Below the pieces are notes generated by a model. That model was not told where the DNA came from. It saw only the letters and a list, made by a program, of their open reading frames with translations, and did no database searches. Position numbers and translations under genes: made by a program. Positions 1 through 8,449 of a stretch of 38,404 bases of DNA are shown here, piece after piece; position 1 is the stretch's first letter; every line of letters starts with the position of its first letter. This stretch comes from Sphingobacteriia bacterium (GTDB lineage Bacteria; Bacteroidota; Bacteroidia; NS11-12g; UBA9320), in contig VMDK01000112.1 of the NCBI GenBank assembly GCA_008080835.1, positions 1 through 38,404 on the forward strand, in the 5' to 3' direction.

Positions 1-125
1 GATCCTCAGGAAGCGTGCTTTAACCAAAACAAGAACGATGAATAAGCGAAAGAAATACCATATGCACCAAATGTTAAACATCTAACTTATATTAGTGCTT
101 GATCAGTCCAAACAAGTTTGAAGAC

Positions 126-608
126 TTACACACTTCCACCTGCTGCAGAAACACCGGCATCTGTATATTCACTCTGAAATGTCTCCCACAGCACATTAGC
201 CGATGCATCAAGTAGAGTGAAAAAAGGGAACCACGTTTTATGTAAGCTCAAAGAATAGTCCTCCTGACCGTAACCGTTACTCACAGCCGATACGAGGATG
301 TTGCCATTTCTATCTTCAAAGAGGTGTAAGAGCTTGTTCTCAAATTGGTTACCTAATAATTTGGACCATATCAATTGAAGGTCTGAATTATATTTTCTGA
401 GCTCGATCTGTTGAGTTCCGGCGGCTCGTGTGTGCATTCCTACGAGGAATCCACCATCTGAAAGGGCTTACAGACTTACCAGATCCCTACTTGTCTCGTC
501 ACCAATTACGATCGCAGAAGAACTTGTTGTCTCGAGTTCGATCTCCTTTTGACAGGAAGAGAATGCCACAAATAGAAGAAAGGCAGCTAGGATGTAAATT
601 GGTTTCAC
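126..608 (-). pseudogene. small lipoprotein gene interrupted by in-frame TAA
   Basis: Reading from a GTG at 608, the minus strand encodes a lipoprotein signal peptide (hydrophobic stretch, then FSSC with Cys19) and 46 residues before a TAA at 470-468. The same frame then runs open for 113 more codons to the TAA at 128-126. The second part begins ALSDGGFLVG, which resembles the DGGF-type beta-propeller repeats of Bacteroidota secreted proteins. The two halves share one frame and the upper half holds the only signal peptide, so I read this as one gene of about 160 residues with a premature stop. CAA (Gln) to TAA would be a single C-to-T change. A TAnnTTTG element lies 18 nt upstream of the GTG. 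Function is unknown. Two separate small genes are possible but less likely, because the second half would lack a signal and would start inside a repeat. Confidence 0.55.
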
Positions 609-626
609 AAACGACTACAGTACAGT

Positions 627-634
627 CAAATATA
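627..634 (-). promoter_or_regulatory. putative -7 promoter element (TATATTTG)
   Basis: On the minus strand TATATTTG matches the Bacteroidota -7 consensus TAnnTTTG and lies 18 nt before the GTG at 608. No clear TTTG -33 box is present at the expected distance, so it rests on one half-site. Confidence 0.4.
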
Positions 635-656
635 AGAAAGTTCGATTGGCCGTCTG

Positions 657-2234
657 CTAAATTGTGGAGATCGAGCCGATGTCCTCTCCATTATTATTCA
701 GATAATCCACCCACTCGCGGAACAAACCACCCTTGAGTACACGGGGGAATTTAGCCTGTGCGCCGAGTTTGTTGCGCGCTTCGAGCCAGCCCATAAATGC
801 ATCCGGGTCTATGAAACTGACCTTGATGTCCTGCAAGGCGTGCTTGCGCTCTATGGCATAGTCGTCGTTGAGTATACCCAGCAGACGATCCAGATCCTTT
901 GCGGCAGTTTCCGCATCAGGGCTTCCATCCAGTTTCGGCAGGAACCAATGGTGACCAAAGAATTGACCGACTTGAGTGCCACCCAAAGTGAATTCATTGA
1001 ATTCGACTCCATAGAGGTCGCCTAGTGCCGCGACGGCATCGTTCATGTTGTCGACAGACAAATGTTCTCCGCACAGACTGATGAAATGCTTGGTCCGCCC
1101 GGTGATCACGATTTCGTTCTTTTTGAGATTCGTGAACTTGATCGTGTCTCCGATCAAGTAACGCCACGCGCCGACACACGTTGAAAGCAGCAAGGCATAC
1201 TCCACACCTTCTTCGACCTCCCAGATCGGAAGCACTTCAGCATTTTCAAGTAACTCTCCCTGATCACCGAAGTTGCTTTCGTTGAAAGGAACGAACTCGA
1301 AGAAGATCCCACCGCGAAGGAGCATTCGCATACCGCTGTCTTTATTCTGGCGGGTTTGCAGGGCAATGAACCCTTCAGAAGCCAGATAGGTCTCAAAATA
1401 TTTGATCGGACGACCGAGCAGCTGGTCGATGCTCTTGCGATAGGGCTTTAGCGAAACGCCTCCGTGAATATACACCTCGAGATGAGGCCATATGTCGTGA
1501 ATATTGTTCAGATTGTAGTGCTTGATGATGTTCTCAAAGAGTAGCTGTATCCATGCAGGAACACCAGCGATCATGCCGACATCCCATTTGTCAGCCTCTT
1601 CAGTGATGCGCTGTATCTTTTGTTCCCAATTTTTCGATGAACGGATATCGGGTTCCGGTTTTGACCTGCGCTGAAAGATCGAAGGGATGTTACTGGTGGT
1701 GATCCCGCTTAGGTCACCCGAATAATACACGCCGTTGAAATCAAGGTCTGTACTTCCTCCTACCATGAGCCAGTGCTTGGTCATGTGGTCCTTCGGCACA
1801 TCGGTTGCTGCCACAGCGAGGATCTGTCGCATACTCGCCCGGCGGATGTGGCGGATCATTTCCGAGGTGACCGGTATGTACTTGCTACTTCCGTCGGAGG
1901 TTCCTGAGCTCATCGCGAAGTATTCGATCTTCCCTGGCCAGGTCACATCCGGCTCACCTTCACGCGCCCGTGTCCACCAAGGTAACATGTTCAGGTAGTC
2001 TCCCATCGGGATGGATGAGGCAAAGGCTTTATAAACGTCAGGAGAATCCAATATCTCGGTAAAAATGAACTCCTGTCCGTATGTCGTATTCTGCGCTTTT
2101 TTCAAAATCTTTTTAAGCGTACGCATTTGGGCATCCCGCGAATTCAGAGGGGTGACGTTGATATTGAAACGCACTTTTCGCGTGCGCGAGATCATCCTCG
2201 TTAGTAAATTTCCTGACCTGCGTTGGTTCGGCAT
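657..2234 (-). CDS. GH3 auxin-responsive promoter family protein (acyl-adenylating enzyme)
   Basis: This 525-residue protein belongs to the GH3 branch of the ANL adenylate-forming superfamily. Plant members conjugate amino acids to acyl acids such as auxin or jasmonate through acyl-AMP; the substrate of bacterial members is not established. Visible motifs are the phosphate-binding loop SSGTSDGSSKYIP (residues 109-121), the later YLASEG motif and WRYLIGDTIKF followed by ITGRTKHFIS, which correspond to ATP and ribose contacts. Length fits the family (about 500-550). There is no signal peptide, so it should be cytosolic. The ATG at 2234 is supported by a TAnnTTTG element 15 nt upstream. It stops at TAG, a genuine use of that stop codon. 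It is divergent from the small gene at 2309. Family assignment is secure; the reaction is inferred. Confidence 0.9.
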   Translation of the reverse strand: MPNQRRSGNLLTRMISRTRKVRFNINVTPLNSRDAQMRTLKKILKKAQNTTYGQEFIFTEILDSPDVYKAFASSIPMGDYLNMLPWWTRAREGEPDVTWPGKIEYFAMSSGTSDGSSKYIPVTSEMIRHIRRASMRQILAVAATDVPKDHMTKHWLMVGGSTDLDFNGVYYSGDLSGITTSNIPSIFQRRSKPEPDIRSSKNWEQKIQRITEEADKWDVGMIAGVPAWIQLLFENIIKHYNLNNIHDIWPHLEVYIHGGVSLKPYRKSIDQLLGRPIKYFETYLASEGFIALQTRQNKDSGMRMLLRGGIFFEFVPFNESNFGDQGELLENAEVLPIWEVEEGVEYALLLSTCVGAWRYLIGDTIKFTNLKKNEIVITGRTKHFISLCGEHLSVDNMNDAVAALGDLYGVEFNEFTLGGTQVGQFFGHHWFLPKLDGSPDAETAAKDLDRLLGILNDDYAIERKHALQDIKVSFIDPDAFMGWLEARNKLGAQAKFPRVLKGGLFREWVDYLNNNGEDIGSISTI

Positions 2235-2249
2235 CTACACAAAGAAAGG

Positions 2250-2257
2250 CAAATGTA
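2250..2257 (-). promoter_or_regulatory. putative -7 promoter element (TACATTTG) for the GH3 gene
   Basis: TACATTTG on the minus strand matches TAnnTTTG and ends 15 nt before the GH3 ATG. The upstream half-site is not convincing. Confidence 0.45.
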
Positions 2258-2308
2258 TTTACTTCGCTATCAGGAAAATAAGAGCCTGATGAGGCTCAAA
2301 AATTACAC

Positions 2309-2641
2309 GTGGAACAAGAGAAATGGCAAAAAATACGCGCCTTCATGCGCGAACGATTCGGTAAGGATCCCGACATGAATGCCATGCTGTTCATCATCGG
2401 GATCCGCGAGTTGGGTGCGATCAAACAGATGTTCACCAAAGAAGAAAAGGTGAAACTCATGCACATTGCGGTCTGCCGATTATTCAGCACTTCAGGCTAT
2501 TACGAACTCGAAGGCGTCGACTCAAAAGGGTGGCCTCGATGGAAGAGGCTCAAGGACCTGCCTTATGTGGACATATTCGAGCAGGAAAGTCTGATGAGGC
2601 AGCACATCATTGATTATTTTGAGGAAGAGGAAATACTGTGA
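2309..2641 (+). CDS. conserved Bacteroidota small protein of unknown function
   Basis: A 110-residue soluble protein without signal peptide or membrane segment. It resembles a conserved Bacteroidota hypothetical family: an N-terminal MKERFG-like segment, a helical centre with LFIIGIRELG and FTKEEKVKLMHIAVCRL, then YYELEGVDSKGWPRWK and an acidic tail. No catalytic motif is recognisable. The frame is closed by TAA at 2279, and the first usable start is the GTG at 2309. The nearby ATG at 2289 is in another frame. A small hairpin (GAGCC, loop TGATGA, GGCTC; 2282-2297) lies just upstream of the start, and a palindrome cluster lies downstream. The family is widespread, but I do not know its role. 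Confidence 0.8.
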   Translation: MEQEKWQKIRAFMRERFGKDPDMNAMLFIIGIRELGAIKQMFTKEEKVKLMHIAVCRLFSTSGYYELEGVDSKGWPRWKRLKDLPYVDIFEQESLMRQHIIDYFEEEEIL

Positions 2642-2653
2642 TGAGTGTGCTTG

Positions 2654-2869
2654 TCCGCCTTCGGTGGAAGTGTGAGTGTGGCGTGTGAGTTCAGAGGTGC
2701 CTAGCGATATGTGGTACTAGGACGGATTCGCAGAGGCGGGTGTCCGCCCGCTGGAACTGGTCCGCCTTCGGCGGAAGTGTAAGGGCGAAGTGTACTTGTC
2801 CGCCTCTGGCGGAAGGGAACAGGGAGTTCGCCTAAAAACCCAACAACCCACTTACCCGCCTCTGGCGGA
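2654..2869. repeat. cluster of REP-like CCGCC/GGCGG palindromes
   Basis: Between two convergent genes lie TCCGCCTTCGGTGGA (2654-2668), a diverged GGCGG-GTGT-CCGCC (2735-2748), TCCGCCTTCGGCGGA (2761-2775), TCCGCCTCTGGCGGA (2799-2813) and CCCGCCTCTGGCGGA (2855-2869). The standard unit is a 6-bp stem with a 3-nt loop (TTC or TCT), often followed by AAG. A sixth copy with the complementary loop AGA lies at 38257-38271. Spacing is irregular. The 267-nt gap holds no coding sequence. The placement recalls REP/BIME elements at 3' ends of bacterial operons; transcripts from either side would fold into hairpins here. Confidence 0.8.
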
Positions 2870-2908
2870 ACAAACTAACAACCCAAAATCCCAAAGACCA
2901 AATCAGGA

Positions 2909-3898
2909 TCATTCCCCCTCATCTGCGCGCTCGGCTTCCAAAAATGGTAGCTCAATCACATAGCTTTTCCCACTTCGATTTTCCAGTGAATAACCATGGA
3001 TCCATGGGTTCAGTTCCCGTAGGATCTTGTAACTGGTTCCTTTTTTTTTCGCATACTCAGGGAGATCTTTGATGCTGGTGTTCACGCGCACATCGTATGT
3101 GGAGAAAGGCTTATACAGGCTCTTTTCGTCGAGCTCAAATCCGTATTTGTCAGGGTCCTGCTCAATGAGCTTCATAGCCAGGATCCGAAAAACGTAGCGG
3201 TAGGTTTCCGGGTTCAGGAAAAGATCATAGTAGTTGCTTTGGTGCTGATCATCCAGCGCATTGCGCATACCGGCCTCTCCTCTGTTGTACGAAGCCGCAG
3301 CCGTGGTCCAATTACCGAATTCGCTTTTCGCTTTTTTCAAATAATTACACGCCGCCCGCGTGGCTTTCTCCAAATGATAACGCTCGTCGATGCCGCTTGT
3401 GATCTCCAGGCCTTCTCTTCGACCAGTGGAGCGGATGAACTGCCAGACCCCTTTTGCCCCGGCTCCTGAAGTGGCATTTTGCAAACCGCTTTCTGCCATT
3501 GCGAGATACTTAAAATCTTCCGGTACTCCTTCTTCTTCCAGGATCTGCTCGATCTGAGTGAAATAGCGTCCGGTTCGTTTTAAAACCAGAAACGTGCTTG
3601 AATGATAATAGCAATTCACTATCAGTTCGCGTTCCAGTCGTTCATACACATTCCGGTCGTGTAACGGGACAGGCTCGCCACAAAACTCCAGTGAATCGGG
3701 CATGTCGGGCAATTGGTAACGATGATCGTGAGGCACCAATTCCAATTCCATACTTCGGTGTTCGTGGACCGCGGCCTGTTCAACCGGTGGAGGCGGTTCT
3801 TTGTGTTTGAGGTCCTTCGACGCGCTACCTTGAAACAAGATGAAAGCGCCTACCAATGCAAGAGGTGTGGCTATAGCCACAAATGAACGTTTCGACAT
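2909..3898 (-). CDS. membrane-associated or periplasmic lytic murein transglycosylase (SLT domain)
   Basis: This 329-residue enzyme should cleave the MurNAc-GlcNAc bond of peptidoglycan, giving anhydro-muropeptides. An N-terminal hydrophobic segment (residues 6-23) can act as signal or anchor, followed by a Pro/Glu-rich linker. The SLT domain spans about 95-215: the catalytic Glu is E136 in AMAESGLQN, followed by GAGAKGVWQF (145-154) and ASYNRG (202-207), all hallmarks of family 1 transglycosylases of the MltD/Slt type. The C-terminal stretch (about 268-318, with TSYKILRELNPWIHGYSL) looks like a single diverged LysM-like module. It is the third gene of a minus-strand run after hscA and a barrel gene (27-nt gap). 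Family assignment is firm; the exact subclass is inferred. Confidence 0.9.
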   Translation of the reverse strand: MSKRSFVAIATPLALVGAFILFQGSASKDLKHKEPPPPVEQAAVHEHRSMELELVPHDHRYQLPDMPDSLEFCGEPVPLHDRNVYERLERELIVNCYYHSSTFLVLKRTGRYFTQIEQILEEEGVPEDFKYLAMAESGLQNATSGAGAKGVWQFIRSTGRREGLEITSGIDERYHLEKATRAACNYLKKAKSEFGNWTTAAASYNRGEAGMRNALDDQHQSNYYDLFLNPETYRYVFRILAMKLIEQDPDKYGFELDEKSLYKPFSTYDVRVNTSIKDLPEYAKKKGTSYKILRELNPWIHGYSLENRSGKSYVIELPFLEAERADEGE

Positions 3899-3925
3899 AA
3901 TTGAAAGATCCTTGATGACAGCGAC

Positions 3926-4585
3926 CTAAAAGTAGATCTGCAGGTTAAATGCAAAACTCTGAATATTTCCGCCATTTCCGGTCTCAGGAGTGATGCCTTG
4001 TAATAACAGGTTGTCATTTAAGTCCAGAATACCATACTGTGCGGTGATGCGCAAACCCGTGTAATAGGTGCTGATATGGTATCCAAGAACCGCAGCGAGG
4101 TCGAACCGCTTGATGCCAATATTGCGCAACTCGTCGCGCGCAGTGAGCTCTGGAACGATATAGAATTCTGTTTGCAAAATGGCCATAGGAGAGAGGCCCG
4201 CTACAATGAACATCTTCTCTTCTTTTTTCATGATATCCTGCATGTATAGAAGCGGCATTTCCATCACCACGAAGTTGAGGCGGTTGTACGAGTCGTCTTT
4301 GGAATTGTCGAATTTAGAGCCACGAAGTGCGGCACCCAGATTGATCTCAAAATGTCCCGTCTCCGAGATCTTTTTGCGATAATAGATCCCGCTTTGAATG
4401 CCCGTTTTCATGGTCGGATTCTCCAACTCACTTCCCAAAACCGTAGAAGGAGTCAGTCCGAAAGTGATACCGGTACGGAAGTCCTGCTTTTTGGGATAGA
4501 ATTGTGCCGAGCTCCACAAGGTGGTCAGCACTAGAAACAAGAACATACCCAGACGTAAGATCATATTATGGAAACGCAATTTCAA
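3926..4585 (-). CDS. PorT-like outer-membrane beta-barrel protein
   Basis: A 219-residue protein with a signal peptide ending WSSAQ (mature start near residue 28), alternating hydrophobic strands and a C-terminal aromatic residue (LQIYF), as expected for an outer-membrane barrel. The family is the small PorT-like/outer-membrane-beta-barrel group of Bacteroidota, some members of which act in type IX secretion; I cannot assign this one to that system. Its ATG is 12 nt after the hscA stop, so it is probably co-transcribed. An internal Met at residue 8 would give a more usual signal peptide length. Conserved strand pattern and ending support the call, but function is not shown. Confidence 0.75.
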   Translation of the reverse strand: MKLRFHNMILRLGMFLFLVLTTLWSSAQFYPKKQDFRTGITFGLTPSTVLGSELENPTMKTGIQSGIYYRKKISETGHFEINLGAALRGSKFDNSKDDSYNRLNFVVMEMPLLYMQDIMKKEEKMFIVAGLSPMAILQTEFYIVPELTARDELRNIGIKRFDLAAVLGYHISTYYTGLRITAQYGILDLNDNLLLQGITPETGNGGNIQSFAFNLQIYF

Positions 4586-4597
4586 TTCTACGTCGTA

Positions 4598-6442
4598 TTA
4601 AATATTTTTCCCTTTTAGGGCAGCCGAAACGGCTTTGTCCATCATCTGTTCGGCAAATGGACGGGTAATATCATTCAAATTTTCGATCTCCGCCAAGATC
4701 AGGTCTTTATCTTCTCCAGCGACACTGGTTCGTAGTCTGTTCAATTGGACAACAATGCTTTCACGCTCCGAAGGTTCAATGTCGTCGGCATGATGCTCCA
4801 GGAACTTCTCTGCACTCAGGATCAGGTTGTTTGCTTCGTTTCTGGCTTCGGTCAACGCCCGGAAACGCATGTCACCTTCCGCATTCTTCAATGATTCGAG
4901 GAGCATATTCTCCACAGCTTCGTCGGATAGACCATACTGTGGTTTTACTGAGATCTCCTGCTTCACTCCGGAACGGGTTTCCGATGCTTCCACCCTTAAA
5001 ATTCCATCGGCATCCAGCATGAAACTCACTTGAATTTTGGGCAACCCTGCAGGCATGGCCGGGATCCCACGAAGGTCGAATTCAGCGAGCTTGCGGTTCT
5101 CACTCACGAGGTCGCGCTCACCTTGGAAAACGTTCACTTTCAGGTTGACCTGTCCGTCAACTGAAGTCGTATAACTCTTGGCCGCGTTGGTTGGGATGTT
5201 CGTGTTCCGAGGGATGATCACGTCCATCAGGCCACCCATGGTTTCGATTCCCAGCGAAAGGGGAGTCACGTCGAGTAGCAATGTATCCGTACGATTTCCG
5301 GCGAGGATGTCTGCCTCCACCGCCGCTCCCAGAGCCACCACTTGATCTGGGTCGATCTCTGTGTTCAGGTGACTTTCCGAAAAGAATTGCCCTACACGTT
5401 CACGCACAAATGGCACTCTTGTAGATCCTCCAACCATAGCCACTTCGTCGATCTGCGATATGTCCAAACCGGCATCTTTCATAGCGACCTTACAAGAGCC
5501 CATCATCCGTTCTACTAATGGTTCAATGAGTGACTCGAAAGTGTCGCGGTCGATCTGTAAGTCATGTCCTTCATGCATGACTGAGAATTGGTCGTGAATC
5601 GAGAGGTGCTTTTTGGCAGTCTCTGCCTGTAACCTCAAACTATGATCGTCGAAAGCTTCTGCGAGTTTCGGGTCTTCGGCACGCCAATAATTCAGTATTG
5701 CTCGGTCAATGTCGTCGCCGCCAAGGTACGTGTCCCCATTTGTTGCCATGACGTCATATACACCGTCCTCGATGCGCAAGATCGACACGTCGAAGGTTCC
5801 TCCTCCGAGATCGAACACGGCCACGGTTTTGGCTTCCGCTTCCTGCATCCCAATACCATAAGCCAAACTCGCCGCAGTTGGTTCGTTCAAGATCCGAAGC
5901 ACATCCAATCCCGCCAATTTACCTGCATCTCGGGTAGCCTGACGCTGGTTGTCGTTGAAGTACGCCGGTACCGTGATCACGGCTTTGCGTACGCTTTGTC
6001 CGAGCGAATTTTCCGCACGATATTTCAATTCTTTGAGGATCTCGGCGGACAGCTCGATGGGAGAGTAGAACCGATCACCTACTTGTACTTTGACAAGTTC
6101 CTCTTCATCCGTCTCAATGATCTTGTAGCCGAAAAAGGCGCTGTGATCCTGAATATCGGAATACGATCGACCCATTAGACGTTTTGCGGAGTAGATGGTT
6201 CGTTCGGGGTGTGCGCTCAACATATTCACAGCCGCATTTCCCACAACGGCACGGTCCTCATTGTCGAAGTGAACGACAGAAGGCACGAGCAGATCCTTGT
6301 TACCCGCCGAGAGAATGACCGTGTCACCCGATTCAGGATCGATGTGAGCCACCAAACTATTGGTCGTCCCGAGGTCGATACCCACTATGGGCTCCTTTTT
6401 AATGATCGTTGCTTCGTTGAGGTCTATCGAGATCTTCGCCAT
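4598..6442 (-). CDS. hscA: Hsp70-family chaperone, HscA-like
   Basis: An Hsp70 of about 614 residues. The ATPase half shows the phosphate-1 loop VGIDLGTTNS (20-29), an invariant VITVPAYFND segment, VFDLGGGTFDVSI and the adenosine motif VGGSTRVPFV. The C-terminal half is a substrate-binding domain with the linker region DTLLLDVTPLSLGIET. The N-terminal extension before VGIDLGTTN (MAKISIDLNEATIIKKEP) is like proteins annotated as the Fe-S assembly chaperone HscA in Bacteroidota rather than DnaK, and the acidic G/EEVD-type tail of DnaK is absent. I chose the ATG at 6442 because homologues begin MAKIS; a GTG at 6463 would add seven residues. No isc or suf genes are nearby, so the Fe-S role is inferred from family only. 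Confidence 0.85.
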   Translation of the reverse strand: MAKISIDLNEATIIKKEPIVGIDLGTTNSLVAHIDPESGDTVILSAGNKDLLVPSVVHFDNEDRAVVGNAAVNMLSAHPERTIYSAKRLMGRSYSDIQDHSAFFGYKIIETDEEELVKVQVGDRFYSPIELSAEILKELKYRAENSLGQSVRKAVITVPAYFNDNQRQATRDAGKLAGLDVLRILNEPTAASLAYGIGMQEAEAKTVAVFDLGGGTFDVSILRIEDGVYDVMATNGDTYLGGDDIDRAILNYWRAEDPKLAEAFDDHSLRLQAETAKKHLSIHDQFSVMHEGHDLQIDRDTFESLIEPLVERMMGSCKVAMKDAGLDISQIDEVAMVGGSTRVPFVRERVGQFFSESHLNTEIDPDQVVALGAAVEADILAGNRTDTLLLDVTPLSLGIETMGGLMDVIIPRNTNIPTNAAKSYTTSVDGQVNLKVNVFQGERDLVSENRKLAEFDLRGIPAMPAGLPKIQVSFMLDADGILRVEASETRSGVKQEISVKPQYGLSDEAVENMLLESLKNAEGDMRFRALTEARNEANNLILSAEKFLEHHADDIEPSERESIVVQLNRLRTSVAGEDKDLILAEIENLNDITRPFAEQMMDKAVSAALKGKNI

Positions 6443-6447
6443 CGCTG

Positions 6448-6455
6448 CAAAATTA
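6448..6455 (-). promoter_or_regulatory. putative -7 element (TAATTTTG) close to the hscA start
   Basis: TAATTTTG matches TAnnTTTG but ends only 5 nt before the hscA ATG, so a transcript starting from it would have almost no leader. No good -33 box is seen. Confidence 0.3.
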
Positions 6456-6561
6456 GGTCGCACTGTTCCAAACAGCTAACTATACAAGGTATTTAGCGCC
6501 AGGTTGTTTGCGCGGATCGCAAGTGCGGGTCCTGAGATGAGGTACGCATACGGATTTCAAG

Positions 6562-6569
6562 TAGTTTTG
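6562..6569 (+). promoter_or_regulatory. putative -7 element (TAGTTTTG) close to the HTTM start
   Basis: TAGTTTTG matches TAnnTTTG and ends 4 nt before the GTG at 6574, again implying a leaderless or nearly leaderless mRNA. The -33 partner is missing. Confidence 0.3.
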
Positions 6570-6573
6570 ACAA

Positions 6574-8031
6574 GTGCACAAAAGCTTGCGTTATCTGTAC
6601 TCGGAATGGTCGGTAGACTTACGCGCACTGGGATTGGCCCGGATCGCTCTGGGACTCGTGTTAATTGCGGACGTGTGCTTACGGTGGTCTGATCTCGGAA
6701 AGTTCTATACGGATGACGGCATCTTTCCTCGTGAAATGCTCACAGATCCTTCGAGTCCATTCTATCATTCCTGGAACCCATCGTTCTTCCAAATTTCTGG
6801 CGGCGCCCTTTGGGCAAATGTGCTGTTCGCAGTGGCACTTTTCGTTGGGGTCATGGTTGTTTTGGGCTACCGAACCAGGCTTTTTACCATACTAGCCTTC
6901 CTGTGGCTGCTATCGGTGCAGATCCGTAATCCGCTCATACTTCAGGCAGGTGACGACTACCTGCGATTGATGTTCCTGTGGGGCATTTTTCTGCCCTGGG
7001 GGACTCGATTTTCATTAGACGCAATTGAAACTGAGTCAAAGGAGCACCATCACTTTGACCTTTCCGTTTTCACGGCCCTGGTCCAGATCGGGGCTTTGTA
7101 CCTATGCACGGCACTCATGAAGACCAGCGTGGAATGGCACAGTGGAGCTGACGCGTTGTACTATGCCTTGAGTTTGGATCAAATGATCAAGCCATTAGGC
7201 ACGGTGATCTATCCAAATGAGGTGTTGCTGAGCGCACTGACCAGAGCATCACTCGTGTTGGAATATCTCATTCCGGTTTTGATCTTCATGCCCTGGCAAA
7301 ACAAATTCTTCCGATCGGTGGCGTTTATCGGTTTGCTCCTTTTTCACTTAGGAATCGAGTTGACCATGCATGTAGGATTGTTCAGCTGGATCAGTATTTC
7401 AGTTGCCTTGATACTCCTACCCGGCAACTGGGTCGACGTGCTCGAAAGAGTATTCCGCTTCGTTCGGAGCATATTCTTCCATGTAAAATACATCCTGCCT
7501 TACCGAAACCCGGTCTCGATGAAGAAACTCCCGAACGCTGCTCAATTTGCAATACTCACTCTAACGACGATCGGTGTGTTGAAGAATATGGATTTGCTGG
7601 GTGTGCCATTCGGCAAAATGGAGTCAGCAGTCGAGAAAGTGTCCCGAGGTATTGGTTTACATCAACACTGGGGCATGTTTGCACCAGCAGTGTACAAAGA
7701 CGATGGGTGGTACGTATATGAAGCCACAACGGGAGATGGAAAAATTGACCTTTTGACCGGAAAAGACGCATCAGAAGACAAGCCAGAAAAGATGTTCGAT
7801 CGATATGGCAGCGCGCGAAAACGAAAACTGGGAGAAAATTTGCGGTTCGAATGGAACAGCAGTATTCGGAAACCACTATGCGATCATTTGATCACAACCT
7901 GGAATGCGGAACATCCGAAAAAACAGGTGGAAGAGTTGCGTGTTGTGTATATGCTCGAGCGAACTTTACCTAATTATCAAGAGTCACCGATCCGAAGACA
8001 GGAGTTGGTGCATTGCAACTGTGACGACTGA
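6574..8031 (+). CDS. HTTM domain membrane protein (vitamin K-dependent gamma-carboxylase-like)
   Basis: A 485-residue integral membrane protein with about eight hydrophobic helices in the first 320 residues and a soluble C-terminal part. It opens with the typical HTTM segment (LGLARIALGLVLIADV, then LGKFYTDDGIFPRE), followed by VQIRNPLILQAGDDYLRLMFLW and HSGADALYYALS. HTTM proteins share a fold with vertebrate vitamin K-dependent gamma-glutamyl carboxylase; the bacterial substrate is unknown. Translation starts at a GTG, as no in-frame ATG precedes the conserved N-terminus. A DCC-type thiol oxidoreductase follows after 25 nt, a pairing I recall as common for this family and suggesting a redox partner. 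Domain call is strong; carboxylase activity is not demonstrated. Confidence 0.85.
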   Translation: MHKSLRYLYSEWSVDLRALGLARIALGLVLIADVCLRWSDLGKFYTDDGIFPREMLTDPSSPFYHSWNPSFFQISGGALWANVLFAVALFVGVMVVLGYRTRLFTILAFLWLLSVQIRNPLILQAGDDYLRLMFLWGIFLPWGTRFSLDAIETESKEHHHFDLSVFTALVQIGALYLCTALMKTSVEWHSGADALYYALSLDQMIKPLGTVIYPNEVLLSALTRASLVLEYLIPVLIFMPWQNKFFRSVAFIGLLLFHLGIELTMHVGLFSWISISVALILLPGNWVDVLERVFRFVRSIFFHVKYILPYRNPVSMKKLPNAAQFAILTLTTIGVLKNMDLLGVPFGKMESAVEKVSRGIGLHQHWGMFAPAVYKDDGWYVYEATTGDGKIDLLTGKDASEDKPEKMFDRYGSARKRKLGENLRFEWNSSIRKPLCDHLITTWNAEHPKKQVEELRVVYMLERTLPNYQESPIRRQELVHCNCDD

Positions 8032-8056
8032 ACGAATCAATACCGACCTTTCAGAG

Positions 8057-8449
8057 ATGAAGATCTTGTTCTTCGATGGGGTTTGCAATCTCTGCAATGC
8101 CAGCGTGGATCGCGTGATCCGGGGCGATAAGAGCCGTGAGATCATGGTGGCTCCACTTCAAGGTCAGACCGCTGAGGAGCTTCTGCCATATAGTGGAATC
8201 AACCATGAGCAGATGAAAAGCTTGGTTTATTGGGACGGAGGGAAGGTTTACACATTCAGCAACGCGGCCCTGCAAGTAGCCAAGGACATGAAACTTCCGT
8301 GGTCGACATTTTACGTGCTGAAGATATTCCCTCGTTCGATCCGAGATGCGGTCTACCAATGGATCGCTCGTAACAGATACAAGTGGTTTGGACAGAAGGA
8401 CAGCTGCCGGCTCCCTACCGAAGAGGAAGCCGCGCGTTTCCTGCCTTGA
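8057..8449 (+). CDS. DCC1-like thiol-disulfide oxidoreductase family protein
   Basis: This 130-residue protein carries the DUF393/DCC signature: D7-G-V-C10-N-L-C13 in the first strand, then a thioredoxin-like region and the C-terminal segment YQWIARNRYKWFG. The Asp-x-x-Cys-x-x-Cys motif defines the family, thought to be thiol-disulfide oxidoreductases; no signal peptide is present. I chose the ATG at 8057 because the conserved motif starts five residues later; the open frame extends upstream inside the HTTM gene. It lies 25 nt after the HTTM stop, so the two are probably one transcript. Its TGA stop abuts the stop codon of the convergent GIN gene at the palindrome TGATCA. Confidence 0.85.
   Translation: MKILFFDGVCNLCNASVDRVIRGDKSREIMVAPLQGQTAEELLPYSGINHEQMKSLVYWDGGKVYTFSNAALQVAKDMKLPWSTFYVLKIFPRSIRDAVYQWIARNRYKWFGQKDSCRLPTEEEAARFLP

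Noticed and set aside
1-125. Possible coding sequence at the left edge
   Set aside because: AT-rich, with stops in all useful frames; the only ATG-led frame is 13 codons. I see nothing supportable there.
126-437. Independent 103-residue gene
   Set aside because: It lacks a signal peptide and starts inside a sequence continuous with an upstream lipoprotein signal in the same frame.
2654-2869. CRISPR array
   Set aside because: The repeats are 15-nt palindromes with irregular spacing (23 to about 80 nt), no unique spacers of even length and no cas genes.
5642-6178. 178-residue open frame antisense to hscA
   Set aside because: A shadow of the Hsp70 coding sequence; composition follows the reverse of conserved ATPase motifs.
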